Shown here: positions 1 to 15,289 of the stretch, one piece after another
Layout of the letters: each line of letters starts with the position of its first letter
Numbering within the stretch: the stretch's first letter is position 1
Assembly: GCA_028554795.2 (NCBI GenBank)
Contig: CM068839.1
Location: 18,872,043 to 18,936,042 of the forward strand
Length of the DNA stretch: 64,000 bases
Source: Sinohyriopsis cumingii
Taxonomy: Eukaryota > Mollusca > Bivalvia > Unionida > Unionidae
Direction of reading: 5' to 3'
Position numbers and translations under genes: made by a program
The notes under the pieces: model-generated
Seen by the model: only the letters and a program-made list of their open reading frames with translations
What the model was told of the DNA's origin: nothing
Database searches by the model: none

Positions 1-394
1 TATTTTTCTCCATGTATTTAATAACCAATAAAATTGATGAATCAAGCTTCAGTGAATGTTTCTGATTTTACAGCATGTGAAATTTGATGTGAACAATGTG
101 AATGACATATTGAAGTAACCGTGAAAACATCTTAACAACATACAGTGCATAAGAATGAAATGCTTTGAAAATGAAACTTTATCATGTGGCCCACTGTCAA
201 TTTATTCACAAGTTTTCCTGGCCTTGTGCAAATCACATTTTTTATTCCATTCATGAATTGGGGAGGGAGTCCTACTGCCTTGATAAAATGTTCAATAGGT
301 CCTTGAAACTATCAAATGACTGGTATCCTGCCTGCCCCCCCCCCCCCCCCCGCCTTTCATAAATTCACTAATATTCATGGGGTAACAGTTTTTG
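1..394. other. intronic sequence with poly-C tract
   Basis: AT-rich intron. The only special feature is an uninterrupted C run at about 336-351. No exon or mobile element recognised. Confidence 0.6.
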
Positions 395-948
395 TAGATT
401 TTGATGTTGCTACCATGAATTCCAATAGTTATAAAAGGCATATCCACGATACCATCATTTCCAATAGCTGTCCATAATACCAAAAGGTTCAATAGCATGA
501 ATTCCAATAACTGTAAGAGGCATAGCCACAATAGAATGAATTTTGAAAGCTGTTAGAGGCATATCCCACAATACCATGTATTCCAATAGCTATAAAAAGC
601 ATGTCCATAATACCATAAAGTTCAATAGCTGTAAGAGGCATATCCACAATAACATGAATTCCAATAACTGTAAGAGGCATAGCCACAATAGCATGAATTT
701 TGAAAGCTGTTAGAGGCATATCCCACAATACCATGTATTCCAATAGCTATAAAAAGCATGTCAATACCATAACATTTAATAGCTTAAGAGGCATATCCAC
801 AATAGCATGAATTCCAATAACTGTAAGAGGCAAAGCCACAATAGCATGAGTTTTGAAAGCTGTTAGAGGCATATCCCATAATACCATGTATTTCAATAGC
901 TATAAAAGCATGTCCATAATTCCATGAATTCCAATAGCTATAAAAAGC
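395..948. repeat. composite minisatellite, about 155-bp higher-order unit
   Basis: Short subunits of about 35-40 bases (pattern CCAATAGCTATAAAAAGCAT) alternate in a fixed order, and the order itself repeats. The marker CATAGCCACAATAG occurs at 521 and 678, and a one-base variant at 831, giving steps of 157 and 153 bases. About three and a half higher-order copies are present. The 3' end abuts the LINE remnant. Confidence 0.8.
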
Positions 949-1213
949 TAATCTCTTCTGATGGGACCACTCTGCTCAAGGACAAAGAGAGTATCACCGA
1001 AAGGTGGAAGGAACACTTCTCCAACCTAATGAACATGCCCTCCATTGTACACTCTGCAGCATTAAACACAATTGTCCTGAAACCAACTATCTCGGACCTG
1101 GACTTGCCCCGTACCACGGAAGAAGTCGAGTGAGCCATCAACATGATCAGCTCTGGCAAGGCACCAGGCGCAGATGGAATTCCTGTTGTACACTTCAAAG
1201 CTGATATCTCCAA
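945..1213 (+). pseudogene. non-LTR retrotransposon reverse transcriptase fragment
   Basis: The plus-strand frame reads SSDGTTLLKDKESITERWKE, then DLPRTTEEVE, a TGA stop at 1131-1133, and continues in the same frame AINMISSGKAPGADGIP. This is the linker plus first reverse-transcriptase block of LINE-type elements; SGKAPGADGIP is diagnostic. The fragment has neither the YADD catalytic region nor the endonuclease, and the in-frame stop shows it is dead. Confidence 0.85.
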
Positions 1214-1771
1214 GTGTAACATATTTTTCAAGGTTGTAAGAATGATGTACAGATGTAAGGGACAACAGTTTTTAATACAAAAAAATTTACAAATATGCAC
1301 ACTTCAGCAATAAATCTCAGTTTCATGAAGAAGATATGAATAATTTCAAAGAATTTTGTTTGTAATTAATGGTTAATGACCAAGCTAAATAAGAGCCAAA
1401 TCAAGAATGGACCCATTCAACCCTCTTCTGATAGACTAGATACAAGAAAATATTAGCAATTGTATAATAACAATTCTGGTGACAACTGGTGAAACGTTTA
1501 GCTTAAACCTGGATGCCAACAGCTTTCCTCAAGGTACAGAGTTAGCTAAATGATAAAATAATAATCAAATAATTGTTCTGCAGAACCCCAGTGTCTTACC
1601 TGCATATATTGTTTAGTGTGCTGATGTATCTCTTGCTCCCCACCCCAGTATCTGATTGAACAAAAAACCTTTAACATTCATGAATATATTACCATGGCCA
1701 CTGGAAATATCATACATATGTAACAACCTGCTGTAAACAGGTGACAGAATAGCTACTCAGCTAATACAGAC
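1214..1771. other. intron, with possible cryptic exon
   Basis: AT-rich intron downstream of the last visible exon. On the minus strand 1600-1651 is flanked by an acceptor-like GTTCAATCAG and a strong donor CAG|GTAAGA. In the phase left by exon 1772-1907 it would hit TAA after 12 codons. Confidence 0.4.
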
Positions 1772-1907
1772 CCTTAGTCTATCATTCTCCAGTTTGACCT
1801 CAGAAAGATCCCCTGTTTTCTCATGAAGTTTGCCAACGAGTTCATCAACCTGAGACTTGCTGCTCTGATCCACACGATCCAGCAGAGATTCAAGTTCCTC
1901 TAGACGC
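1772..1907 (-). CDS. ODF2: ODF2 exon, coiled coil (last seen in window)
   Basis: The exon has 136 nt; its first base completes a threonine codon, followed by 45 codons. The acceptor is CCATATTTCAG. The donor is AGG|GTCTGT, a weak site, so the 3' boundary is less sure than the 5' one. LVGKLHEKTGDLSEVKLEND corresponds to human LVERLHRQTAEYSAFKLENE. Read-through past the donor meets a stop after four codons. The C-terminal part of ODF2, which carries leucine-zipper segments in mammals, must lie before base 1. Confidence 0.9.
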
Positions 1908-2728
1908 CTGAAATATGGAGTCAGATCTGCATACAACAAACTCTGAAGACAAATGTTCCAAATGCAATATTTAAAATTATTTTGAGACCCTACAAAATTT
2001 CAAATCAGGCATTCTTTGCCAACAGCATGCAAGTCTCTCCCTTTTGTTCATGACTCTAACTCTGACATAAACCAGAGGTATTGTTTATTTTTACAATTGT
2101 TTTTATTTGTTACTGCCTTAAGAACTTGAAAATTACATAATCGTATTTGGACTCTTCATACTCTTCAAAAAAATGAACTCTGCACAATTTTATTGTATTC
2201 TGAATAAATTTATATTTCATGCATATACATTTTCAATAGTTTTGCCAAAATAAAAATGATACATTAATTTGAATTTTTATGAATTCTGTCGAGCTGATGG
2301 ATGCCTAGTCACCCTGATATACTTGATAATGAAAATGCACATAAAGCAGCCAAAGCTGCCTTACAATCAACAATCTCCGAATGAAACATTCCATATACTG
2401 ACTTCAAATATTGTTTTAATCAGCATGTTCATACTGTTTGGCAAAATATGTGAATGAAAACTTCCACAAACCAAAAATATTAAAGAACAATTAACCCACA
2501 ATCAAAGAGATGAGGTGGTATTGTGCCAATCAAGTATCGGACACATACCTGACTGATGCATATCTCCTTGAGTATGACCTCGACCAAAATGCATACCAGA
2601 TGGGTGTCCACTCACAATGAAACACATTCTTGTCAAGTGTGTCAATTTCCACCTTGAAAGAAGTATTCTCATGTCAACTGCAAGGACATACCATCCATCT
2701 TGAACTTTATAGGGAACAACAAATTTTA
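1908..2728. other. intron, nothing recognised
   Basis: AT-rich sequence without exon signatures, tandem repeats or recognisable mobile elements. Confidence 0.6.
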
Positions 2729-3045
2729 AGCGTGCTATAGGGATTTTACCTTTTACCTTTGTTATTTTACATATATTTAACAGATATTTGGCATGCCATA
2801 GGGATTTTACCTTTTACCTTAGTTATTTTATATATGTTTAACAGATTTTTGGCATGCTGTAGGGATTTTACCCTTTACCTTTGTTATTTTATATATGTTT
2901 AACAGATTTCTGCATGCTATAGGGATTTTACCTTTTTACCTGTGTTATTTTATATATATTTAACAGATGTTTGGCATGCTATAGGGATTTTACCTTGTAC
3001 CTTTGTTTTTTTATATATATATATTTAACCGATTTTTGGCATCTA
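2729..3045. repeat. 60-bp minisatellite, five copies
   Basis: The marker GCATGCTATAGGGATTTTAC recurs near 2731, 2793, 2854, 2913 and 2974, giving a period of about 60 bases. Each unit has TACCTTTGTTATTTTATATA and ends TTAACAGATTTTTG. Copies differ by a few substitutions and 1-2 base indels. Confidence 0.88.
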
Positions 3046-3193
3046 TATATTTCATATTTTATTTTCTTGTATTTACTGTTTATATTTATTTGGATATTTA
3101 TATGTGTCTATATTTTTTTGAAATTCAGTTTTTCAATTTTTCTAACTTTACCTTTAGTTGGCACCATATAGCCACTTTTACATGTATGCATGT

Positions 3194-3371
3194 ATGTTGT
3201 TGTTGTTGTTGTTGTGGGGGTTAACACCATTTTTCAGCACAAGATAGGCTATACATGGTGGTCAATATTAACTGTGGAGGAAGAACCTGGCAAAACCCCG
3301 GAAAGAACCACTGACCCACAAGAAACCTACTGGCAAGCTTTATCACATATCCACATTGGTTGAACCCGAGA
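3194..3371 (-). mobile_element. tRNA-derived SINE, family A, 5'-truncated
   Basis: Read on the minus strand, this matches the body and tail of the SINE at 35808-36068: the AAGCTTGCCAGTAG and GTGGTTCTTTCCGGGG segments, the ATGGTGTTAAC end and a (CAA)n tail, seen here as GTT repeats at 3196-3215. The tRNA head is cut in the B-box region, where the (CT)n(GT)n microsatellite begins. Confidence 0.85.
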
Positions 3372-6554
<3,183 letters not shown>

Positions 6555-6914
6555 AACATATTAAGGGTATGGCTGGTATCAGCAAATAATCTGTAACATA
6601 TTAAGGGTATGGTTGGTATCAGCAAATATTTTGTAACATATTAAGGGTATGGCTGGTATCAGCAAATATTTTGTAACATATTAAGGGTATGGTTGGTATC
6701 AGCAAATAATCTGTAACATATTAAGGGTATGGTTGGTATCAGCAAATATTTTGTAACATATTAAGGGTATGGTTGGTATCAGCAAATATTTTGTAACATA
6801 TTAAGGGTATGGCTGGTATCAGCAAATATTTTGTAACATATTAAGGGTATGGCTGGTATCAGCATATATTTTGTAACATATTAAGGGTATGGCTGGTATC
6901 AGCAAATATTTTGT
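6555..6914. repeat. 40-bp minisatellite, nine copies
   Basis: Nine exact-length tandem copies start every 40 bases from 6555, each AACATATTAAGGGTATGG followed by C/T and TGGTATCAGCAAATATTTTGT. Variation is limited to a few sites (GGCTGG/GGTTGG, ATTTTG/AATCTG), indicating recent homogenisation. Confidence 0.95.
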
Positions 6915-7392
6915 TTAAAAAAATGAGCAGAGTAGTGAATTTTTTGCACTGTACCAGACTCACCCAAACTGCGTTGCATATAATTACCCACAATGAGTTG
7001 CAAAAGTTGCCAATGTGTACAAGAATCATTACAATTACTGTCATCTGCTACAAATCACATTTCTAACTGAAAATAAAATTCATTTAGTTGCTCAAAATAA
7101 TTAAGCTCGTCTGTTGTCAAGGTGTGTAATATTTGTAATTATTTTTAATTTGGTAACTATTTTTTTCCTGAACAATGGAAGAGTATATTTAGTCAAACAT
7201 ATAAAAACAGACTCTATGACAGATTTGATTCAAACGTAAAAACAGACTCTATGATAGATTTGATTCAAAAATCTGGTTAACAGACAATATCTTAATTCTT
7301 GTTTACATCTATCATGAAATGTCAACATCAAAAAGCTAAAGCCACATATGACTGGAGCTTATCCTGCTTTTCATAGAAATCATGACCTAATT
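6915..7392. other. intron with one short duplication
   Basis: A 30-base motif (AAAACAGACTCTATGA followed by AGATTTGATTCAAA) occurs twice, at 7203-7233 and 7241-7270. Nothing else recognised. Confidence 0.6.
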
Positions 7393-9182
7393 TCCCCTTG
7401 AAATAATGTTACAGGGTCTATTACAGGTCATGACTGGACTAACCCTCAGTATAATGCTACTGAGTCTATTACAGGTCATGAACAGATTAACCCTTGATAT
7501 AATGCTACCGAGTCTATTACAGGTCATGACTGGACTAACCCTAGATATAATTCTACTGAGCCTAGAACAGGTCATAAACAGACTAACCCTTCATATAATG
7601 CTAATGAGTCTATTGCAGGTCATGACAGGACTAACCCTTGATATAATGCTACTGAGTATTTAACAGGTCATGACCACACTAACCCTTGATATAATGCTAC
7701 TGAGTCTATTACAGATCATGACCAGATTAACCCTTGATATAATGCTACTGAGTCTATTACAGATCATGACCAGATTAACCCTTGATATAATGCTAATGAG
7801 TCTATTACAGGTCATGACCAGATTAATCCTCAGTATAATGCTACTGAGTCTATTACAGGTCATGACCAGTTTAACCCTCAATATAATGCTACTGAGTCTA
7901 TAACAGGTCATGACTTGACCTACCCTTGATATAATGCCACTGAGTCTATAACAGGTCATGACCAGACTAACCCTTGATATAATGCTACTGAGTATATAAC
8001 AGGACATGACTGGACTAACCTTTGAAATAATGCTATCAAGTCCATTACAGATCATGACTGGACTAATACTTGATATAATTCTGCTGAGTCTATTACATGT
8101 CATGACAGGACTAACCCTTGATATAATGCTACTGAGTCTATAACAGGTTGTGACTGGACTAACCCTTGATATAATGCTGTCAAATCTATTACAGGTCATG
8201 ACTGAACTAACCCTTGATATAATGCTACCAAGCCTAATACATGTCATTACCAGACTAACCTTTGATATAATTCTACCAAGTCTATTACATGTCATGACAG
8301 GACTAACCCTTGATATAATGCTATCAAGTCTATTACAGGTCATGACCAGACTAACCATTTATATAATGCTACTGAGTATTTAACAGGTCATGACCACACT
8401 AACCCTTGATATAATGCTACTGAGTCTATAACAGGTCATGACTGGACTATCCCTTGATATAATGATACCAAGTCTATTACAGGTCATAACTGGATTAACC
8501 CTTGATATAATTCAACCAAATCTACACAGGTCATGACACGACTAACCCTTGATATAATGCTATCAAATCTATAACAGGTTATGACCAGACTAACCCTTGA
8601 TGTAATGCTACTGAGTATATTACAGGTCATAACCAGACTAACCCTTGATATAATTCGACCAAGTCTACAACAGGTCATGACATGACTAACCCTTGATATA
8701 ATACTATCAAATCTATTACAGGTCATGACTGGACTAACCCTTGATATAATGCTACGAAGTCTATTACAGGTCATAACCGGACTAACTCTTGATATAATTC
8801 TATGGAGTCTATTACATGTCATGACAGGACTAACCCTTGATATAATGCTATCAAGTCTATTACAGGTCATGACCAGACTAACCCTTTATATAATGATACA
8901 AAGTCTATAACAGGTCATGACTGGACTAACCCTCCATATAATGCTACCAAGTCTATTAGAGGTCAATACTAGACTAAGTATAATGCTAATGAATCTATTG
9001 TAAGTCATGAAAGGACTAACCCATGATATAATTCTACTGAGTCTAGAACAGGTTATGACAGGAATAACCCTTGATATAATGCTATTGAGTATTTAACAGG
9101 TCATGACCAGACTACCCCACGATATAATACTACTGAGTCTATTACAGGTCCTGACTAACCCTGGATATAATGTTACCGAGTC
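7393..9182. repeat. 48-bp minisatellite, about 37 copies
   Basis: The unit is CTAACCCTTGATATAATG, then CTACTGAGTCTATTACAGG, then TCATGACCAGA, with a 48-base period (for example GGTCATGA at 7426 and 7474). Copies are diverged by roughly 5-20 percent. Because 48 is divisible by three, long stop-free frames appear, the longest 232 codons on the minus strand with a 16-residue periodic peptide (MTCNRLDSIISRVSPV). I treat these as by-products: no splice sites, no conserved domain and no sign of selection for reading frame. Confidence 0.95.
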
Positions 9183-9204
9183 GACCAATGGGCTGATGAT
9201 GGTA

Positions 9205-9312
9205 CTCATTTTCAGCTTAATTTGTTGGAGCAACTAAAGATAGGTCTTACACAGCAGTAACTGGGTTGGGACTCAAACCTCCAGTCTGATGTGCCCACCA
9301 CTAGGCCATGTT
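9205..9312 (-). mobile_element. tRNA-derived SINE head, family C
   Basis: On the minus strand there is an A box TGGCCTAGTGG (9298-9308) and, about 18 bases on, a B box GGTTTGAGTCC (9269-9279), the spacing of a tRNA gene. The following sequence does not match SINE families A or B here. It directly follows the 48-bp array. The sequence between the boxes does not look able to fold as a functional tRNA, so I call it a SINE or SINE remnant. Confidence 0.65.
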
Positions 9313-10693
9313 GCATCTTATTGTAAAGAAAGGGTGATATAATAATGCTTATCAGACTGAGTCCAATTTGTTGTCCTCTGAGCTGACTGTTCAATTATGT
9401 GACTTGACTTTACAATGGTCATGATGTCCTTGTGACAAAAAAACCTTGTTGTTGTGCTTGCAAATAATTCCAATAACCTTAAATGACAACTATTACGAAT
9501 GTGCAAAATTAGATGAGAAATGACTCCTCTATTGTTAATGTTACTAATTAATATAACCTTTCATTGCTAATTTAGCAGTTATCTCTTCAACAATATGATT
9601 TTCTCATGTCATTAACCTCTTCAGTTAAAGGCTTATCATAAAAGTAAATGAAATTTCATGTACATCAAGACAACTATTATGTCATGCTATAATTTGAATT
9701 AATGGCAAGATACACTGCAATTTTAATTACAGTAAAATTATTGTCAAGAATAAAATGAAAATGAAAACAAACTAGATTTGTGTTCATGAGACACATATGC
9801 CCACATCACAGACCAAAATGAATAAGTTCAAAATGACAAATTTTCAAAATCTAAAGAAACGCTAATGTAATGGCCTGATAATCAATATAGGTCGTCTACA
9901 TATTATTATAAGTAAGTATACCAAATTTCATTTTTCTAACTCAACTTATTTTGGCGTGATCATGCTAACAAGATTACTGTAAAACAAAACATAATGTCAA
10001 GAGTCCAAAGAGTTTTAAAATATGTACAAAACTGATCAATTACTATAATAGGTTGAAAATTGAATCAGGTCATCTACATATGGATACAAATTTAATTTGT
10101 ATAACTAGCTTTTCAGGTTAGTCAGATAGATAAACAAATATGACCATATCAAGATGCCTGTCAAAAACTGTGGGGCTGGGGGGGTGTGCATAAGAAAGGG
10201 GTATGACTGTTGTAAATTCTGACACATTAGTTCATTTTGAAATGCAAGATACTGTTCTGTGTTCATACAGTGTCCACTGACTTAAAAACAAAAATAAACT
10301 TAGATCTCATAACATTTATTTTCTTTCAAGCGCAGAAACAAAATTTGGAACTCTCCATGCACTAAAATAAAAAATCAATAAACAAATTAAATTTAATTGT
10401 GAACTGCCTTTTATTTTTTTCAAAGCTTTAGTAACTGGTGATCTACTTAAATTAAAGGTAAGTGACATCAGAAAACTATTTGTTTGACAGATTCGTGCCA
10501 AGGCTACTCATAATTAAAAAGCAAAATATCTACAGTCTATTAATACATGCATATAGTAAAGATTAGTCTGCCAGATTGCACACATTTTCATGAAGTTATA
10601 TCAATTTTAGAAATAAAATAATAATCATCGCTTGTATTGTCTTCATATATACATGAACGTGAAAAGGTACATGTGCCTGCAGTGCAAACTTAC
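9313..10693. other. intron, one degenerate dispersed repeat
   Basis: Between about 9770 and 10130 there is wording common to dispersed repeats (ACCAAATTTCATTTTTCTAA; GGTCATCTACATATGGATAC; a partly repeated GTCGTCTACATATTATTATA), suggesting two diverged copies of one unit. The rest is AT-rich with nothing recognised. Confidence 0.35.
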
Positions 10694-10873
10694 GTGTTCA
10701 AAGCGGCGTTTTCTGCTGAGATTTGGGACCTTTCTTTTGTAATTCTGTCATATTTAGCCGAGACTTGCTCCAGTTCCGATCGCATGTCTTCCATTCGGCA
10801 ATCCCGCTCTAATATTTGTGCTTTCATTTGCTCAAGGGCATCCTCACTTCTGGTGGCTCGTTCCTTTTGAACT
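10694..10873 (-). CDS. ODF2: ODF2 exon, coiled coil
   Basis: The exon has 180 nt. One base completes the preceding arginine codon, then 59 full codons, then two bases of a threonine codon. The acceptor is ATTTTCATGTAG and the donor is AACAC|GTAAGT, a full U1 consensus. The peptide begins VQKERATRSEDALEQ, matching human AQKERAEKSEEYAEQ, and continues through KYDRITKERSQISAENAALN, the counterpart of RYNQVVKEKGDLELEIIVLN. Confidence 0.94.
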
Positions 10874-12903
10874 CTACATGAAAATTGGTGGGGAACACAC
10901 CCTGGGGATTACTAATTCAGTCTATATTTCTTTTATATATTCATGATATGTAACTGATTCTTTATATCTAAGCCTAAATATACTGTGTCTAAAACTGATT
11001 GGCAGTGTAAGACTGATCTGGTTTTGGGAGGGAAACTCTATTACTGTTGAAATAATTATCTCTTAAAAGATATTGTTACAATTTTAATTATCATAGTATA
11101 TAGAATTACTGTCAACATACCTTTTACACTGTATCCAACTATGTTCAAGTTTTTAATTTCTTTTTTTCTCCAGGATGAAACTCAGTTTAGGAATTAAAAA
11201 AATTATTTCAGTACACTTTTAACAATTATTAGTAAAATCAGCATGTGACAATTAAATTTATATTATATATCAACACTATATTTTTTGCTATTACAATATT
11301 CTGCCTAGGATTCCATGCCAAAAATGATCTAGTTAATATGGTTAATTTTTAAACTTTTAATTACATCTGTTATCGTCTGATTTGAATTCATCTCTCTCCA
11401 AATAAACTTCTTAAAGAAAGGTAAATACTACTGGTACTTTCATCATTCCCTGGATAAAAAGATATGCAACATTTTATTTTTTTACACAGCTGAGGACAAA
11501 AGCTTAGAAAAGTATTGATTCATATCTCAAACGATTATTTACATTTTTTAATACCTTTTTCTATAGTTTTGATCACTATTCTTGACATAAGAAGTTCTAA
11601 AAAAAAGGTTTAGTTACTAAAACATAGTTTTTGAGGATCTAATCCAAATCTGTGTAATTTAATTAACTGCCAACAATGCCTGAAATTACTGAGGAATCTT
11701 TTGTCATAAGTAATCACACTTCTAATATAAGACCTTAAATGCCATATACATGCTACCTTTACCAGTGACATTTTGTGATGCTCACATTCACCAAATGCAA
11801 ATCTACCCCAAAAAAGGCAAAATATGGGATGGAAATGGAATAATATTTCAAACAAAGGATGAAAAGAAGCAAATCTGTTGCAAAATCCATCTAGGAAACT
11901 CGTTCCTTTAGCAATAAAAAAAATCTTGTTCAAGCAAAACGCAAACACAGCACTGCAAATTCAATCCTTGCATGCAGTTATGAGCTTATTAACTTGATGA
12001 CAAAAGATAGTGATGAAGAAATCATAAAAGGTGAGGAAAAGAAGAAAATAGAATGATGCCTACACATTTAAAATAAAATAATGTAACAACATAAATCCAT
12101 ATAAAAATGTAAAAGATCTGTACAGGCATGCAATGAGCTGAAAAGGAAGCTAAAAATATCTTATCCTTAAGTCACTCAGTCTGCTTTCACTGTCGATAGA
12201 ATTCTTCAAAATACTTAAAGTTTAATTGTCTTTAAAAAAATATCATGTGCATGGACTGCTATTTCAATGAGAAATAAAGATGCAATATTTCAAATTCAAG
12301 ATGTTGCAATGGTACTTAGGACAACATGATTTAGCTTCAATATTTCAACTACAGGAGATATTTCTGACCATGACTTCACTAAAATTCTCAAAATTCGTCT
12401 CAAATTCAGATTTTACACAGTCTTGATTATGATACTTCAGACAATACTGATAGTTTTGTTCGAGGTAGAGACATCAAAAAGGAATAAAAAATAAAAAATG
12501 ACTTCTTAGTTTTAAACTTCAACACTTGGAAGCCTTTTTAATCCTGAATAACAGCTGAGGAATTTCTCAAAAAGATTTGAGGAAACTTTCAAATCAAGAT
12601 TTTATGACTAATTTAATCTGGAAACCTACCGAATGCTCTCTGAAGTAAAAAAACTTAAAATCAGAATGTCAAACTACATAAAGACATATTCAGACATATG
12701 TGCAAGACATATATGTCATACTGTCAGACAAACAACATGAAGACATATTCAGACATAAGCAATCACATTCTTATTCAATGTAATGATTCTTCAAAAAAAT
12801 ATGTCCAAGTCTACATGTCATCTTCTGATATGTCTAACATGTACAATATCTTTTCTGACAGAGAGAGGATCCAATATTATATTATTTTTATATACATAAG
12901 TTA
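10874..12903. other. intron, nothing recognised
   Basis: Two kilobases of AT-rich intron. Short repeats of GACATATTCAGACATA and related words occur at 12680-12760. No exon or element identified. Confidence 0.55.
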
Positions 12904-14455
12904 TACAAGGGTTGATCACAAAATTCTAGAACAAATGTATTATCTTCTAAACAAAACAACCCAACATCATAAAAATTCACCTACATACAAATGTCCCAAT
13001 TATTGGACACGACATAATTTTTAAGTTGATGAAACAAAGGCGTAGTGACATGTGGTGGCCGAATTGCAGGTGACACAATTTTCAAACTGAGAATGATTAT
13101 ACAATTTTACGCAAAACAAGAAAAATTCATGACACAGATGAACACTGACTTGGATGCTGTTTATGGACCTAAAACACTTGCTATCTGGAATCAAAAGATG
13201 GATTTACCATTTTAGTATTGATAGGGAACACTGTTAAAGATTTTTTGAAAAGTTGGTGAGGGACATCCCTCTCAAAATAAATATGTGATTCTATGACAGT
13301 ATAAATGAAGGCAGAGAGATATTTTGCTGTACTACAGGTAGCATACAAATCCAATATTTTATAAGGAAATGCATAGGAAATTCTGACCCAGAAATTAGGA
13401 ATACACAGGGTTTGTCCATGTTGGGTACTCAGATTGCTTGGTAAAGAATAGGTTTAAGGAAAAAGAACAGCAGGGAATTATTTTACAGATACAAAGTAGA
13501 TAAGAGTATATTCGCTTGAAATGAGTGTGTGTTTGTATGTAATTTTTAATGTATTTTTCACTCATACTGCTACAATGTCTGCAGTGTGGCAGTTTATAGT
13601 GATGTCTAGCACTGGAGCATCATGCTGCATGATGTATCACCCAGTCACATTATCCTGACACCAGGCCAACCAGTCCTAACACTAACCTCTTAATGCTGAG
13701 CACCAAGTGAGGCAGCTGTAAGTACCATTTTTACCATTTTTATAAGTCTTTGGTATGACTTGGCTGGGGATCGAACCCATGACCTCCCGCATCCGAGGCA
13801 GACGCTCTAACCACTAGGCCACTGGAGTGGTCTTGAAATGAGTGAATAATGGATATTTTTCATTGAGTACGATAAAAACAATATTTTCATGACTTGCATA
13901 GAGCTATTAAATCTGCTGGAAAGGTTATATTTGTTACATTCTTTAACAGACAAGGAATAATTCTGAACTGTATGGTACCAGAGAACATCATAGTGAATGG
14001 ACAATACCTATGCCACATTAATCAGATATAATTAACATAAGGCAATCACAAAAGCTGTCTAGAGCTACTGAGGGGTGGATTCATCTTGCACTAGGATAAT
14101 AAACCTGCACCCATATAAAACATTGTAATGAAGATCTTATAAATAAAAACCTGGCACTCAGTCCTGAAACACCCACCATATGGCCAGATTAAGCTCCTTG
14201 CAAATTTTGCCTTTTTCCGAAATTAAAAGATACATTGCTAGGAAACCATTATGAAAGCTGAGAAGAACCAAAAGAGGCAATTACCAGGTCACAATGAATG
14301 CAGTCACATAATGGGATATGGGTAACAAGAAGGGAGAAGTCCATTAAGTTAAAAAGGATGCTAATTAGAGAAGGACTACTGAAATTATCATAAACAGTTA
14401 AGTAACTTTTACTTTAGGGTGTTGTCATAGAACTTTGTGTTGAACATATATTACT
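12904..14455 (+). pseudogene. Tc1/mariner-type transposon fossil, split by a SINE
   Basis: The ends form an imperfect inverted repeat: GTTGATCACAAAATTCTAGA at the left, and the right end read backwards GTTCAACACAAAGTTCTATG. Plus-strand frames, with many stops and shifts, resemble mariner transposase in the expected order: an N-terminal DAVYGPKTLAIWNQK piece near 13155, a WVLRLL piece near 13425, AGKVIFVTFFNRQGIILNC near 13920, LLRGGFILH-DN near 14065 (the second catalytic Asp block) and a shifted PPYGQ/FFRN piece near 14170-14220. A family-B SINE sits between the WVLRLL and AGKV pieces. No intact transposase can be read. Confidence 0.82.
13528..13831 (-). mobile_element. tRNA-derived SINE, family B, inside mariner
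   Basis: On the minus strand there is an A box TGGCCTAGTGG, a B box GGTTCGATCCC, then AAGTCATACCAAAGACT, a body with GTCAGGATAATGTGACTGGG and the 3' end TAAAAATTAC with a degenerate CA/GT-rich tail. It is flanked by the 13-base target duplication CTTGAAATGAGTG (13515-13527 and 13832-13844), which itself lies in mariner sequence, so the SINE arrived later. Confidence 0.93.
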
Positions 14456-14551
14456 ACTCCTTCAAATGGGATAATCATGAATTAGCATACAAAATTAATC
14501 TAACATATAAAATACAATACTTGGTGACAAGCTCTAATAACATTTAACTAC

Positions 14552-14667
14552 CTTGTTGCTTTTTTCAAAGCCTCCTTATCACGGTCAGCCTTCTCTTTAG
14601 CTGCAGCTACAAGCTCTTTGAGATGCTCAAGTTCAATTTTGTGGTGGGCATTCTCACTCTCTAGTGT
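14552..14667 (-). CDS. ODF2: ODF2 exon, coiled coil
   Basis: The exon has 116 nt, entering in phase 0 and leaving with AG of an arginine codon. The acceptor is TCTCTACCTTCAG and the donor is ACAAG|GTAGTT. The peptide has HHKIELEHLKELVAAA and then DRDKEALKKAT. Human ODF2 has QHKAEVEAIMEQLKEL and GDRDKESLKKAIR at the same place. The mariner fossil ends about 100 bases below it. Confidence 0.94.
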
Positions 14668-15289
14668 CTGAAGGTAGAGAATGTTCTACCATGATATGTA
14701 TGACATATATGCAAGCTAAAAATTACAAAGAAAGTTTGCAGTTTACAAAACATAGTTCAAAGCACATAAGGGGCATGGATGAAGTTTTTATTTCCATCTA
14801 GGCTGTTTCATTTGTTCTGATTTTCATCCTTCTCATCATTTGATTATTTCTGTGGGAAAATTGGAGTGGTATGAGTGTGTTCTACTTACTGATAGCTTTG
14901 ACATGGTTATTTGAAGGGAGAGAGAGAGAGGGGTTTACTACTATTGTTATATGTAAGAAGCAATATGAAACACTGACATTTAAGATATACATGTATCCAA
15001 TCAATTTTATTTTCTCTCCATATGGATACTCTAGCCAGCATACAAACTAGACAATTTCTTAACATCTTGAGTTTCACCTATTTCTGAGATAATGCCATGA
15101 AAACAGTAACAATATATGCAATTCCAAAATTCCAAGTCAGAGCACTGAATAAAATTTATCAACAAATTTTACCCAAACATACTTTTGGACAATTTCTAAA
15201 TTTAACTAATTAATTAAATGACTGCATATATTGATCATGAGTAAGATTTCTATGTTTCAAGTTATATTTTTAACTAATAAATCTTGAGA
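14668..15289. other. intron, nothing recognised
   Basis: AT-rich intron upstream (in transcript terms) of the exon at 14552-14667. Only a short GA-rich patch at 14918-14930. Confidence 0.6.
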
